Positions 1 through 12,890 of a DNA stretch of 64,000 nucleotides are shown here, piece after piece. The stretch is from contig JAACJM010000130.1 of the NCBI GenBank assembly GCA_013368315.1, positions 173,395-237,394 on the forward strand, given 5' to 3'. The translations under genes were made by a program, and so were the position numbers. Below the pieces are notes generated by a model. The model ran no database searches and was not told where the DNA came from. It saw only the letters and a program-made list of their open reading frames with translations. The first letter of the stretch is position 1. Each line of letters begins with the position of its first letter. Source of the stretch: Tetrapyrgos nigripes. Lineage: Eukaryota > Basidiomycota > Agaricomycetes > Agaricales > Campanellaceae.

Positions 1-2150
1 CTTGAAGTTTGCACAGATGTAAAAAGACCGGGCTGTAGAAGGCTAGAAGTGGGTTATTTTCCCAGATAAGACCAAAACCAATTATTTTGGGGCAAATATG
101 CCCCAGCATGTGTGAGAAAAGAGAGATAAATTCATGGTACAGCAAGATGTGACAGAAATGATGATATTTGAGAGAGAAAATGACATGATGGGGTAGGGTA
201 TGGGGCAACAGTAAGCAGTAAAAATGGTCCAGATGAAGGGGAAGATAGATTGCAAACACTATATGACCATCTTAAGTAACAAAATCCTGGAAAGCATTAA
301 TAATATGGGAGTTGATCCAGAGGTGGCCATTTTTCAGCTTGGTATTAACTTTCTAAAGTGCTATATCCAATGGTTTCCTTTATCAGAACATGTCTCTCTA
401 CCTATAAAAGCAACACTCTGCTTTCATACTTCAGTCTGAGCTGAAATTTTGATAGAGTGAGGGGCAGTTTGGAGGAGAGAGTAGAGATTGTCTTTCTGGG
501 CTGATATGAGGGACCCCATGATTTTCATAGAAGCTGTAGAGCATCTGTATGTTGCTATGTATGCTCCAGCTGGCAGCTATGACATCATTGTGGTGTATAC
601 ATCACATTACTGTACAGCTCCACCCATGACATCATGTATAACACATCAGGTTATTGCAATAATGATTTTGAAGTGGCAACTCAAAAAATTGTCCAAATGA
701 CATACAATTTTAAATCAATCATAACTCCACAGATATGTGGCCAAATAAGACAAAACAGACAGATTATTGTAGCTCTAATCAAAGGCTTTCTTGCTACCAC
801 CAGCCATGTTTTGAGATTTCTGCTCAATAGCTCTTAAATCAGCAATCTTTCCAAAAGTGCCAAACATGTGGACAATTTTTTTGGCCACTGTAGTACTCCA
901 AACTGGTGTTGCTGTGGTTTGGGCAGGTCCAGTCTTTGACCAAATTTGCTGGCCTCAAGCCCAGTGAAAAGTCCATATGGCCAGATTGAGCCAAAATGAG
1001 CCTGAGAGAAACCCGATGTGCTCAAAAACTGGCAAGATGTCATGATCAGCCCCTTCACCTATCCAAAATCCCTCAGGGATTCTCACTCATCATGGATATG
1101 TTCTATTATGACTTACAGCTGCATACAGTCCCTTCATTGCTTCATTCATTTCTCTGTTACTTCTTTATTATTTCTTTATACATTCACATCTGATCCTTTG
1201 TTCAATCCTTCACTCTATTCAAACACTCTTGCTTCACTTCATTCTATCAGATCTACTATTCCTCTGGTCATCTTCTGTTCACCTGATCACCCTCAGAATG
1301 TTATTGATCTTTATTCCCTTCACAAGTGTTATGCAGGATCCTTCTTGACTTGTACCACATTTCCTTTTTGTTCAAAAACCCTCCAAGAGTTTTTCGATTA
1401 TTATATCTCCCTTACTCCTTATTCTTTGCCCCTTGATCACACCACAGTCTCACATATGATTTTCTTGATCATGTTCACTTTCTATTACTGTTTCACACTT
1501 GATTTTGCATTTCTATTATTTGATCAACCCTTAATTAAGCTCTTAATTAAGGTACACTTATCTATGGTTCAGGAGTAGGCTTAGGAGTCATCTCAGTTGT
1601 ATAGCTATCCTTGGGAGTTAGGTACAGGGGTTTGGCTAGGTAGTATAAGTAGTTGGCCCCTTGTATTTCGATTTCCTAAGAATTTACCCTTTTTGATCCT
1701 CACCTTATCTTGTGAAGCCTTGATCCTCTTTGTGCTTCACTTTAAGTGTGTGCTACACTGGTACACAACATTCTTGTCTCAATACTCTCTCAGGGAGTCA
1801 TGGTTGTCTCATACTCTTGATTGGTTCTTTACTTGTTGTCATCATCTTGGGATTCTCCTTGGTCATCAATCCTTGCTGTCATCTCCAGTTTCCATACAGG
1901 TGTTTGGGTTGATCCACTTGCAGCTTGGCTTTGGTCTCATAGGCATTGGCTTGGGTTTGTGAGTAAGAGTCATTCACTCTTGCCTTTGTCATTGTCTAGG
2001 TTTGGACTCTACCTAGGCCCTGATAGTGTTCATTCCTCCTCATCAGCAGAGCTTATAGAGCTTAGAGAGAGATGTCGGGCTCAAGTTTGTGACACAAGAA
2101 CAAGTGAAACCCAACAAGAACCAGTTTTGAGATCTCAATGTCATAGCATG
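1..2150. other. No recognisable gene
   Basis: Pyrimidine-rich stretches and short ORFs fill this segment. The longest open frame, at 1018-1578 on the plus strand (186 codons), is rich in Ser, Phe, Leu and His, has no domain I recognise and looks like translated low-complexity DNA. A short palindromic TTAATTAA pair lies near 1530-1552. I see no splice-linked conserved exons on either strand. Confidence 0.4.
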
Positions 2151-2654
2151 TGATATTGATCCATTCTTCATTGTGTCATCTCTCTTCTTTCAAATGTCTG
2201 GAGCTGTCGAAATCAAGCCAAATTGAGCTGTGTTGAACTGCCCACCAATAGCAAGACCCTCTCTATTAAAATAAATTGAGAATTGTATGATTCTTCTTTA
2301 AGTCTTTTCCTGTCCATGAGAAACCTGAGTTAGCCTTTCTTGAACTCATACCACCACCCACCACCATGTCCACATCAGATACCTGCACCCTCTCAACACC
2401 CTACCCCTGCACCCTCCTTTCCACCTGAGCATGTGTAACTCTGCTTCTGGAACGTGGCTCTTTCAGCTCTACTTATTTGTAGTCATATTCTCTGGGGACT
2501 TGGATGAGTTTGATGTGTTCCGTGTTTTGGTGTATCTTTTCTAGATCTGACATAGTGCTGAAGGTCTGGCTCAGTGTATATGTGTTCTGAATTGTTCACA
2601 AGGTAATTCGTTTACTCCCTACCCTTTGGACAGAGATATAGGTTGTTCGCAGTT

Positions 2655-2860
2655 TCATGTCGCAAGTTGCTGGGCACTATAGAATTTCTTTGCATTGTTT
2701 GATGTGTGTCTTTGCTCATGAAATGTGCATATAACCAGGTATTCCAATTAATTTGTATCCATGCATGCTCTACAAGGTACCATTCTTTACTGTGTTGTCT
2801 CAGATGTATCTTTGCTGACGAAATTATCATACACCATGCAGGTATCTGGACTGACAATAT
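2655..2860. repeat. Degenerate tandem duplication, about 95-bp unit
   Basis: Two adjacent segments (about 2660-2745 and 2765-2850) share a similar order of short motifs. Both contain ATTYTTT, a TTGT...TGTGTCTTTGCT-like block and a CCAGGTATYC-like end. Identity is moderate, so this is an old duplication with no coding content visible. Confidence 0.35.
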
Positions 2861-2894
2861 GTAGTATGCACTGTGATAGGTGAGGCGATGTAGT

Positions 2895-3660
2895 ACTAAT
2901 AACTAGATACGGGTAGGCGCAGCCCACATCCCGAAACAATTAACGGCCGGGTTCAACCCGGCCTGGAGTCATAGGTGAGGTATCTAGAAACGGGGTGGGA
3001 TTATATACCTGTAGTGATGGCGGGGCTTGCTTCAGGCTACTGGGGAGCTCGGCAAAAACGGCAGAGCGTTAATCAATGGTAGGGATTGATTCAGGCCATG
3101 GGGGAGCTCGGCAGGAATGGCAGAGCGCTTAATCAATGCGCATCTCCCCAAATATTAATAAAAGCATTTAAACAGAATGATGTGACCGGGTTGCCCCTTC
3201 TAGCCGATGCTGTGGGATCCCTCTCAGCTATGTTCCAGAATACCTCAGAACCCCCTCGCTTGCTATTTCTATTGAAACAGGATAACTACTTATGTACATA
3301 TCCCTCCGTCAACACTGAAAAGTATGTGTTGTGTGAGGAGAGGGGAGTTTGCCAGAGAAAAGTGAGTGTTGTACGAAAATGTATGTGTTACAGGGGGGGG
3401 GGGATGGAGTACGCGTCAAGACAGAGAGTATACTCTCGAATTACTAAGAAATAGCCAAAAATACAATAGGGAGGGGTAGTACATGTGATGTGTATCATCG
3501 CTTACGAAAGAGTATGTACAAGTCTGAAGTATCTCAAGCTCGCCCCTTAACTAGATACTGGCTTACAGCTCTCCTCAAGATATTTCAAGTCCACGCTTCT
3601 TGGTGGAGGTCGCTTAGCCACCCCGTATCTAGTTCCGGGCGGGTTCACCTTAGATTATTC
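2895..3660. repeat. Repeat region with inverted CTAGATACGGG ends and an inner tandem pair
   Basis: The motif AACTAGATACGGG near 2901 and TATCTAGAAACGGGGTGG near 2983 recur inverted at about 3618-3636 as CCACCCCGTATCTAGTT. Between them two roughly 55-base units (about 3028-3080 and 3086-3139) share GGGGAGCTCGGCA, a short variable part, then CGGCAGAGCG or TGGCAGAGCG and TTAATCAATG. A perfect palindrome, GGCCGGGTTCAACCCGGCC, sits near 2946. This fits a small mobile element or its remnant. No family could be named. Confidence 0.45.
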
Positions 3661-3829
3661 TTACTCTAAGATCAAGTTGACGAGACCAATATATCAACAC
3701 TGACCTACAAAAGGTCTCACTACATTCCAACAATACAAATACAAAACTATAGAGACGGCATAGATCAAGTATACAATGAGCATGAATGAAAGTCCAAAAA
3801 GAAGTCCAAAAAAGTCCCAGCCCCATCTA

Positions 3830-4446
3830 TCACCGACGACTGGCGTTCTTACGCTTCTTGATCTGCTTCTTCCTTTCAATCTCCTTCCCCCTTGCTCTGG
3901 TCACCCGGCCCACTGGTTCCCCTTCAGTGTCTCTGGATTTTCGTTTCAAGGAGGTATTCTTGAAGCTGCCTAAGGCATAGAGCTGGGTCAGTTTCAAACA
4001 CACCTCGGACACCAGCTCGGTCAAAGACGATAACCCAAGACGTTGCTCCGGGTCCCAGTCTGTAGAGAAGTCTGCTTCACGAGGGTCTCCAGTGGTAGAG
4101 AAAAGCACGGTCCATAGCGCGACAATGAACTTCCAAAGACCCTCAGACCCTGAAGTACAGTCCAACGGTGCCATGTCACAAGCATCCTCCTCCCAGTCGC
4201 TCATTTCCAGCCACCATTTCCGGAGTATATCCATGAGAACAGAGGTCGGCTCATCTGTATATACCACGAGGACAGCTGGACGGTTTCGGGTTCGCCAATA
4301 ATCGGTTAGTACCCAGTGTTCTGAGTCGTCCACGGTCCCGTTAACTTCCTGAAAACGAAAGCCGCCTTGATGTCAATATAGATGTGGAGAAGGGATTCCA
4401 ACTCTTCAATCCAGCTGTCGTCTTTGGAGGGGAACGAGAGAGTCAT
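3830..4446 (-). pseudogene. Hypothetical protein gene, probable one-base frameshift
   Basis: On the minus strand an open frame from 4446 (MTLSFPSKDDSW, then a helical HIYIDIKAAFVFR stretch) runs to about 4350. The neighbouring frame then continues as EVNGTVDDSEHWVLTDYW to a stop at 3830. The two parts read naturally as one protein of about 205 residues if one G is missing near 4348. No convincing intron fits, because the candidate acceptor TTTTCAG has no upstream GT at a usable distance. The C-terminus is strongly basic (KKRKNASRR-type), like a nuclear localisation signal. I do not recognise the family. A very short intron is the alternative explanation. Confidence 0.4.
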
Positions 4447-4449
4447 GGT

Positions 4450-6765
4450 GGTAAAGCGTAGAAGGCAATGGAACGCTGAAAACAATGACCTCATGCGGGA
4501 ATCGCCGTTTAAAATTTCAGAACCCGAATTTGTTGATCGATCGGTGGGACACGTCCCTCCTTCTGTCCCCTCGGTCCGGAGTCGGGGATGCCGCAGCGCC
4601 CGTTTTGTTGATGTCCGTCAACACTCCTGCGTTAAGTTCCCTTTCATTCTCCCCACTGTCAGCGTCAAGCCAGAGGCTTGAGCCTTCAGGTTGTGTCGCA
4701 TCTGTGACTCTACACTTTCAATTTTGCAACGTAATGACCATCTCCTGCCTTTGTTGTGACATACATACATATACGCACATGTGTGCCGTCCGAAATCAGT
4801 GTATTCAACGAACTACACTTGGACGCAAATGCAGCTCCTTGAGGAGGAATGGTTAATTAATAAGCGAGCTTGAGGGGAAGGAAGGAGTAATACATATTAT
4901 GTACATACTCGCTTAATATATACATCTTATATACATACGTATATTACATATGACTTCAGAAAAAACCTTGAACAAAGTCGAGGTAATTGGTAAAAAGTCC
5001 TCAGCAAAGTTACTGGGGCACGTAAAAAAGGAAAACCTCGATCAAAGCTCCCAGAAAAAAGGACGGGAAAAGCTTGAGGCGGAAAAAGGATCAAAAAGTG
5101 GATCAAAAGCCCGAAAAGCCGGATGTATGTTTTACTGATGGCATGACTGACACATGGCCAAACTTAATAACTGCTGCATCAAAAAAGCTGCCAAAGACTT
5201 CATGCGCTAGGTCGCTCAAACAAGCTCTACTATCCATACCCCAGAAGTGAAAAATAAAATGTTGATGAATTAAAACTTCCTCAAATCTTTACCGTTGTCC
5301 GAAAACTTTTGCACACCTCAAGTATATGATATAAGCCTTCAGTTTATCAAACTTAGAGGGATTTCCAAGGAATGTGGATACAAGCCGTGGAGGGCCAACG
5401 AGGGACGTTTTGTGACAGCGTATTGGCAGGGAAGTGAAAAGTGTCACTGGGTGTGACACTCATTGAAAACGCAGGTGCCGAGCGGAGTTTAAGTCAAGTT
5501 TTCTTTCACTTCCACCCTTGTCTGCAGCCTGATGATGCATAACACCTCAATTTCGACCTCAAAAAGTAGTCAGACAGATATATATCTGTACTATGATGTA
5601 CTAGACAAAGCCCTGAATATTTTCTCCAGAGGAATACAGTGTTCTAAAATTTTTTCACTTCTGTCACGCTCGCGGAAACGCGGTTTTTCGTCATTTCAGC
5701 CCATGGCAAACGTCTCAATGCAGATGTGGAGATTCTGACTACATAGAAATGAAGATAATGTATAAAAGTATCTACCGTTCAGTTTCTACGAAGGGACATG
5801 AGGGAGGGACGAAGATATGGACATATTTCTTCAAAATTTTCACTTCTGGGGTATGGATAGTACCGACACCTGGAACTTTGAGGTCTGACCCAAGTCCGGA
5901 CCTCCTTCCCAATGCTGGACCCCGACCCGATCCTACAGGTCCAGGTCTGGCCCAGCATAGCCACTGACCCCGGACCTCGGGGTCGGTTCGGGGTCGGTTC
6001 AGGGCCACGAGGGCCATGGCCCTCCAAACACAGAAACTCAATTGGCAGGATCACCAAAAGTATTAACAAGCCGAGTATACTGACAAAAGTGAACGAGTTG
6101 AGACCGAGTTGAGACCGGCGTCTGTGCTGGGTAGAAGCTTCAGAAGGCCCTGCATGATGAGGCCCGACGAGACGAGGGAGCTGAGGAAGGGAATGAGGCA
6201 CACAGCCGAGTTGGCGCGTGGCTGTATGCACAGTCACCTAATTTGTGGCGTGTGTCTCGAGTCCCCTTGGACAGCGCTACATAGTCAAGCCCATCCAGAT
6301 TACACGATGACGTACTTATATGTGACAGACCGGGGTACTTCGGTGCGAGCCTGTAGGCTGTTAGGCCTTCATGTAAGGGTCACGTCCCTTACTCCATATA
6401 TAGAGCTTGCGACGGTATTCACACGTACCGAAATATTGTGGCCTTTTGGTCCACTTGGAGTTGGGTCTCATCGCAGGCTGACCTAATCCTTTACACTTCA
6501 TTATCCAATTTATCGGTGTCTCTTTGTTGTCGCTTAAACCTTTTCTGCTCTGTCCTTCACGTAACCTATGCTTCATTCCGACCTTCCCCAATGTCCCCAT
6601 TCGGTCTTCCCTTATCTAACACCGCGGCTATTCTAGTGCTCTTTTATGTACGTATGATCAGGGCCAAATCAGTCCAGCAAGCTGTTTTCTGCTTTGTCAG
6701 ACCCAATACACCTGCTCTCTTGCCTCCACCGTCTTCTCATCTTCTCCCACAATTTTAGATTTGGA
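4450..6765. other. Intergenic, no supported gene
   Basis: Only short overlapping ORFs are present. The segment 5870-6020 is rich in GACCC/GGTC runs resembling degenerate GACCC repeats. A pyrimidine-rich stretch just before 6766 suits a basidiomycete core promoter for the transcription-factor gene that follows. Nothing else is supported. Confidence 0.4.
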
Positions 6766-9498
6766 ATGTCACCGGAGAGTAGCACTGGTGCTCTAATCAA
6801 ACCGAGATTAAAGAAGCCTCCAGCATGCGACTATTGCAGGACTCGTCGAGTTTTGTGTCATCCTCAACCAGAGGGCAGATCTTGTCCTAGATGTCTAGAA
6901 AAGGGCGTAAAGTGAGTCTCTGTCTAGCTCACCCTGTAGTACTCACTATCGATGTTTGCAGGTGTACAACTACATCCGTTCGAGAAAAACGTAGACGACA
7001 ACGCGAAATTTTAGCAGCGAAGAAAGTGAAAGTTACTACCAGCGACAGTGACAACATCAATGAAGACAACATTCAGGCAAGGGATCTGATCACTGCCGGC
7101 AGGGATGATGATCGGACACCTCAAGAACTTGCGGTGATAAGGGGTTTGACTTTGACAACGTCGGCTGCAGAATACGCACCACATACAACACACATGCTAG
7201 CGACTAGGGCAGGCCTCAACGATGTGTATAGAAAGCCCATCGCCTTCGCTCCGGTTTGTTCTCGTCCGCAACTAGAACTTCCAAAACGTCTAATGCAGGA
7301 GTTATTCAACGGTGCGTGTTTGTGTTTCGTGTTGAGTCATTATACTGTAACTTGTAGGACGTCCTGGAACTAAAAAAACTCATTCATCAATGCATAGACT
7401 TCGTCCATACACCCTATCGCCTTCATCCTCTCATGCATTACGACAGATTACGTGCCCGTCTCGCCGAACGCGGTTGGCAGCCGTCTTCCCTCTCACCTCC
7501 GGAATGTGTCCTGGTCCACTGCATCTTCGCCCTCGCATCTACGGTGTCTACTGACCCTCTTATAATCGGCACGGAACCTCTTCCAGAAGAGTGTATCAAC
7601 ATTCTGACTATCATCCACCCCGTGAAAAAAATCAAAAGGGATCTAAGGGAAATAGGTAGATGGAGAGAGAGCGTTGGGTTGCGCGATCAGTTAAGAGCGG
7701 AAGCACTGAGGCAGGCGCAGAATGAAGCTATAGCTGTACAGATTTCGCCTGAGAGTGCAGCTAGTTGTTTGTTGTTGGATGCGTTGTTAAGCCGTGAGTG
7801 TTGAGTTTTTAGGGCCTTGGGATATGGGCTCACGGATGCCTAACCTATTCAACGATGACAGAATACGATGGCCCAAACCCATACGGTGCAGCTTTTACGT
7901 GGCAAGCTCGAAGGCTTGCCGAGTCTTGGTATCAACAGCCGCAGCTTTACAACTGGGCTTTTGGAACGATAGACCTTTCGGTCAGGTGGGCAGCTTTTTT
8001 GGTGGGTGACTTGGTTTTTTTCTGCGTCCTACGCTGACCTTTGGCCATTGACTCTTTAGATGGTTGACATGCTTGCGGCTTTACATTCAGGCAGATCTGT
8101 AGATTTGTGCGTCCCTTATTTCCTCTGTTCCTTTGTTTGCTTACCATTATCCATGCTATTCTAGTTCAGCTCCTGATGAACAGCTCATATGCGGACACGA
8201 GCAGCTATCGTTGGAGAAATTGGCGTCGTTACTGGGCCAAGGCTGTAATAGCTGGCAATTTTATGGATATTATCTTTCTAGTGAGTTGCAGAGTTTGATG
8301 TCATGTTCAACCATGCTGAATGCGCACCTATCCATGTCCTTCAGTCACCTTTCATATTACACGCCTCGCAAGAGAGGTATACGAACGCATCAGAGGACGT
8401 GAGTGATCCTTTCTTGTTTCTTCAATTATAGCTGTTGATTGCGGCGAACCAACCCCCCAACCCATCCGTTCCTACCACTGATCTGATAGCGTGCACACGA
8501 GGTCGCCCCTACAACCTTCAACTTATCAAACGCTACGCTGGCTCTCTTCATCTCCTGCGCGACGTATGCAATGCTTTACACAAACATGGTGTTCTGCTAG
8601 CTTGTCAGCACCAAAGCCAGAGCTACACGATTCTGTCTGTCTTCAGAATGGTCTCGATTGGCTGGACGAATGTGACGTTGCATTTTTACAAAACGATGAA
8701 AGAAATATTAGAGGAGAGCTCTGTCACAGATTTGTACACCGCAACGTCCGGGCCTCATGGGATTGATATTATTGACGGCTTACCAGATGGCTACGGGAAT
8801 GGCGGTCTTGGCGGTGTTAATGGCCCCGAACGAGGAACATACAATCATGCGTCATTGGCAGAGCTAGAACTGGCACCAGTCTTTCTTCCTGTGAGAGCTC
8901 TAGCATGTAAAGCTGCTATTGAACACTCCGAAATGATCGAGGACATTTACTCGATTTCGAGATTGACGCAAACGAAACATGTAGGTGGGGATTTGAGGAG
9001 ATGGGTGGAATTTGTGATAGATGTAACAGATGCGGGGGTTATGTCGGCGAGTGATGGGACTCAGACACTTGAGAGGTGAGTGAGGGTACATACTACATAA
9101 GTCCCGTCTGGTTACGTTCACACGGCATCCATCCAAGGTTTTTCTGACTAACGATTCTTCTCGTTCCCCCTTATTTATCTAACAGACTACGAGATGGGCT
9201 GAAAATTGTGGGTTTTACCTTGACAAATTATACAGATCTTGTCGAGGTTATCGATTCTCATGTATCTGCCCTCAAGGACAATTCGTCGTCCGCTCAAGAC
9301 CCTGCTCATATCTCCACTCTCGACCATAACCCTAATTATCATCATATGCATCCTAGTATTGATTATCCCAATCTCGACTTCATCTCCAGTCATATCCCTT
9401 CCGCTGGTGTTCCTCCAGGAGCAGGAATTTTGCCGTATGATCCTTTGTTTTCAGGGTATACGTATGCTTCACGTAGCTCAGAGTTTTTCAAGTCATGA
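6766..9498 (+). CDS. Zn2Cys6 fungal-type transcription factor
   Basis: This is a predicted nuclear DNA-binding regulator. Exon 1 plus exon 2 encode CDYCRTRRVLC, HPQPEGRS, CPRC and LEKGVKC. That gives C-x2-C-x6-C-x8-C-x2-C-x6-C, the Zn(II)2Cys6 binuclear cluster, followed by a basic linker (REKRRRQR). Proposed exons: 6766-6911, 6962-7311, 7398-7793, 7862-8001, 8060-8106, 8165-8280, 8345-about 8398, about 8432-9075 and 9186-9498. Most junctions are GT-AG and keep frame. Using the acceptor at 7397 rather than the nearer one at 7357 restores the frame (ELFN-DFVHTPYRLHPL). The junction around 8398-8490 is unresolved. The rest, about 750 residues, has the helical middle region typical of these regulators (for example SVRWAAFL-MVDMLAALHSGRS). 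The start is the first ATG before the zinc cluster. No regulated pathway can be inferred; the P450 lies 3.8 kb away, with repeats between them. Confidence 0.85.
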
Positions 9499-9904
9499 AT
9501 GCTAATGAGCTTTTACCTCGTAATTAGTATGTATCTACTAGTAGCCATGTATCCACGAAAGCAGCAAGTAGCCAGGCAGCTTCAGTACCGTACTTATATG
9601 TGTTCTCCTTCCTTCTGGTCCCAACGGTGTTACGGTGCAAACCCTCACCCCTTCTGTTGCCACTCACCGGCTACCCGGTAATCGCCGAAAATTGCTATTA
9701 TCCTTGACTGCAACTACTCTTTCGGCGTCAATGACTGGGCTTATCGAACAACGTTAAGAATTTGGCTAAAGCTTCAGGAAAACAATCTACGGGTGGAGCC
9801 CTGAGCTGACATTAAGTAAATGGTTTCGGCGCCATCCCGGTTGTCCGGTCAGTGATGGGTTTGTAATGGAAAGGAAGGAAAGCATGAACTCGGGATGAAG
9901 ATAG

Positions 9905-10040
9905 ATAGATAGATAGCAATACACGGCGTGGTCCTCTACGAACATGCCGGGTGTAGATGTGCTATAGCCCGCCACGGCCTACATCTACTCTAAGTCCTGT
10001 CATCCTTCGTGACGGTAGTCCCACGGCAGGTGATTAGATC
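9905..10040 (+). repeat. Dispersed repeat D, copy 1
   Basis: The segment starts with a GATA microsatellite (GATAGATAGATAGATAG) and contains ACACGGCGTGGTCCT, ACATGCCGGGTGTAGA, a GCCACGG core, TTCGTGACGGTAGTCCC and GGCAGGTGATTAG. The same ordered blocks occur at 54,175-54,320. It is non-coding. I could not find clear terminal repeats. Confidence 0.7.
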
Positions 10041-10044
10041 AGAA

Positions 10045-10260
10045 ATGAAAGGGATGTGGGCCAACGCTGCGCGTGGCAAGCACGAGGCCGCCAGTTTCCT
10101 CTCACCTTGATTTGTATTCAGCTTGCAATTTCCATTCCTGTTTGTACATACAGAACCACCATAACTTTTTTATTTGCAAAGTATTCCAGGTCTCTGTTGT
10201 TGCCTTGAAGTCCTGCAGATATTTTTGTTGGTACACCAGTACCAATGCCATCATATAACC
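10045..10260 (+). repeat. Dispersed repeat A, copy 1
   Basis: The left end reads ATGTGGGCCAACGCTGCGCG followed by TGGCAAGCACGAGGCC. Further in are CAGAACCACCATA, TTTGCAAAGT and CAGGTCTCTGTTGT. The same order of blocks, diverged, is at 49,968-50,190. The left end is a variant of the GTGGGCCACCGCTTCGCG terminus found at several other places in the window. Confidence 0.65.
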
Positions 10261-10400
10261 ACTCATGAGCACCTTCAAACATTCTTGTGATGAAGTGATC
10301 TCATTTATGTGATATTGCTGAGATGCGGATCCTTGAGGCACATGAATCTTTGTATCACATTCATAAGGTAAGGACATTAATAGAAACTTTGGAAATCCTT

Positions 10401-10460
10401 GGAACTGGGGAAAGGTGCCACTGCTTCGCATGGCAAATTACGAGGCCCATTGTATAAGTA
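10401..10460 (+). repeat. Terminal fragment of the 30.5-31.0 kb MITE family
   Basis: The segment GGGGAAAGGTGCCACTGCTT, CGCATGGCA, ATTACGAGGCCCAT and ATAAGTAA matches the reverse complement of the right end of the element at 30,501-31,002 almost exactly. This is an isolated end or the edge of a diverged copy. Confidence 0.6.
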
Positions 10461-10734
10461 AGTAATACTGTAAAATTGACTAAAAAAATTAGATAGAGCT
10501 TAATATCTTCTGTAATGACACCTTGAACGTTGGGTGGAGGAGCCCATAGTGGTTCAGAGAGCGGCAGTTGGACTTGCGACGGCTGCTGAGGGAAGGTAAA
10601 TACGCCTGAAGCTCGTCGTGGTTGGTGGGCGGCAAGGCAGAAATGAGCTATGACGTATTGAGCGTCAGTTCAGGTACTTCGGAGCACTGTGGTGGCGTGT
10701 AAAAGTTAGAACCCATGAGAACCTTTGCTACTCA

Positions 10735-10785
10735 ATTGAGGGGTCGACATAAGTTAACTCGGCCTAAAGGGCCTCGTAATGTGTA
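10735..10785 (+). repeat. 3'-end fragment of the GGCCTCGTAA repeat family
   Basis: GTCGACATAAGTTAACTCGG, CCTAAAGG and GCCTCGTAAT match the terminus seen at 32,830-32,864 and 34,715-34,752. Only the end of the element is recognisable here. Confidence 0.6.
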
Positions 10786-10799
10786 CTTTCGGAACATGT

Positions 10800-12239
10800 C
10801 CACCCATCCCATCCCTATCTGACAGTATTACAATACACCTGTGCCCATTACAAACAAAACGAGCCCAAGGGAATAAAGAGCTGAAATAGCGAGGACAGGA
10901 AGACAGGAGAGGGTCAATGAGCAGCAACGTGTGAATTATGAATGAAGACAGCTATGTAGAACTGGGAGTGGACAACAACGAGCAATGGGTACAGTGAGAA
11001 CTTGAGGTTAGTGTTCCTGGAGCAACCATCAGATGAAGAACCAACGATGATGGGGTGAAGAAGATGCTGACCTACACTCTGAGAGCTCCTTTGGTGCTTC
11101 CAATGTCTCGTCTGATTGTAAACCTTCAAACACCCACTATCTCTTCCCTGAATACATGAAACACAATCACACTTCATAGTAAAACACCAGAGGCATGCTC
11201 CATAGCAAGCTCATCCCCAACAAACCCTTTGTCCATAGTTGAATGCATGAGCTCGATAGCTTTGGTGCTGTGTAGCTCCATCCTCACAGAAGGGAAGTAA
11301 AACTCTTCATTGCCTTGGGACCCTGTAACAGTTTAAACAAATAGTGGTAAAGGACTATGTTGGGGTTCCTTGAGAAGCCAATTGTAGAGCACTATGTTGG
11401 CATATGTCAAGTCAGGGGAAGACGCAGTTCAGCGCAAATTGGAGGAGAGGGACTGTCAACAGAACTTGATTGACAACAAGAATAGGTAACTAGATAAAAG
11501 AAAGGAGACGTCAGTAAGAACTGTGAAGAAAAGGTACACGCACCTGCTGGATTTGCCAGCGCCATATATGAGATATCTCCTTTTCTTCGTCTGTCAGATC
11601 TGACCTGCTTCCAAGCTATAAGGCCCATGAAGCCTCCATGACAAGCTCCCATTGCTCCCATTTATCAGGAGAACCAGTCAGCGGAGGTTGAGGAAGCATA
11701 AACCCTGTTCAGTTATCAAATTTTTGAGGTTTTGAGATACAGCATGAGAAAACAGACTATAGAAATGAGAGACTTCATCAGCAATCATCTCAAAATGAAA
11801 ATCCAAATGGAGGAACATGAAGAAAATGGAACAGAAAGGGAGTATATAAGAAAGTTAACATACTTTATGATAATAAAATCCACCCTTCTCACCCAAATAC
11901 TCGAAGAACCCATGTACTTTGACCTCCAAAAAGTCCATGTAGAAATGTCAAAGTTAGAGCGGACATTGTTGGTAGTGGAAAGATGTAAGCTTGACTCAGG
12001 AATGGCAAGAGGGAGATGGCACGGTTGGACGGGGAGACATAGAGGCGCTAAGTGAGGAAGAAACCCGGCGAAAATAGCCTCACGGTCGTAAATGCTGCGA
12101 TTCGCGAATAAAAAGCGAGGGCAAAGCCTAAAATCAGAGAGCGAAGGGAAGAGACGTGGTTGTTTGCCTACAACCTTCGAACAAACAAATGACAAATGTA
12201 TAAACGGGTATAATTGGAAGCTAAAACGGGAATAACTGG
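10800..12239. other. Intergenic, no supported gene
   Basis: Short ORFs on both strands have no recognisable domain and no splice-linked partners. I see no distinctive repeat apart from AG-rich tracts. Confidence 0.4.
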
Positions 12240-12315
12240 GGCACCAATTAGACAGAGCCACACGCGGAAACCCAGTGTAAAGAACTCAGCCTCATTCTTC
12301 GGCCTCGTAACTTGC
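12240..12315 (+). repeat. 3' tail of repeat B/C family
   Basis: The stretch CCACACGCGGAAACCCAGTG, TAAAGAACTCAGCCTCATTC and TTCGGCCTCGTAA matches the 3' tail of the copies at 16,524-16,690 (inverted) and 60,460-60,632. Confidence 0.65.
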
Positions 12316-12354
12316 AGAGCCGAGTCAGAGTCGTCGAATCCTGTTTAATAATGC

Positions 12355-12890
12355 GCTGTAAAATATGAGAGACTTTGGTAGTGAGATGGTGCGAGGTATT
12401 TGATAGAGAAGACTTTAGTAAAAGCTTCGTAGTGAGATGGGTGAGAATATGAGTGATTTTCATAGTGAGATGGACTGATGATATTGATATGATAGACTTT
12501 GGTAGTGAGATGGAGGGCTTTGGTAGTGAGATGGAATGATGATATTGATTTTGCAATGTGTAGACGGTAGGATAGTAATCATTGCAAGATATTTGATGCG
12601 GCAATGTCAATACTGTTGTTGTACTGTTGTACTGGAAGATATGAATGACTTTCGTAGTGAGATGGACTGATGATATTGATTCAGAGAAGACTTTGGTAGA
12701 ATGTGAGAGACTTTTGAGGTGAGATGGAGTGATGATATTAATTTTGCAATTTAAAGCGGACGGTAGGATAGTACTCGTTACGATATTTGATGTGACAGTG
12801 CCAATATTGTTGTAGCGGAAGATGATTTTGCGAAGAAGATGTAGCGTGTTGCGAGTATTGAAGCCATTGTTGTCCATCTCCAACATGGGC
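12355..12890 (+). repeat. Internally tandem repeat E, copy 1
   Basis: Several degenerate units share GACTTTGGTAGTGAGATGG and GATGATATTGATTTTGCAAT. The block then continues with GGACGGTAGGATAGTA, ATTTGATG, GTCAATACTGTTGTT-like motifs and a final GGAAGATGA segment. A second, simpler copy of the same series is at 54,330-54,620. A 212-codon minus-strand ORF over this block is only the translation of the repeats (recurring HLTTK and SLP motifs), so I do not call a gene. Confidence 0.65.

Noticed and set aside
5779..6237. 152-codon minus-strand ORF
   Set aside because: It spans GACCC/GGTC simple sequence and has no motif or splice partner.
7312..7357. 46-base intron in the transcription factor
   Set aside because: The acceptor at 7357 breaks the frame. 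Using the acceptor at 7397 (86-base intron) restores it, so no frameshift is claimed.
12248..12886. 212-codon minus-strand ORF
   Set aside because: It is a translation of tandem repeat E, with recurring HLTTK and SLP motifs and no conserved domain.
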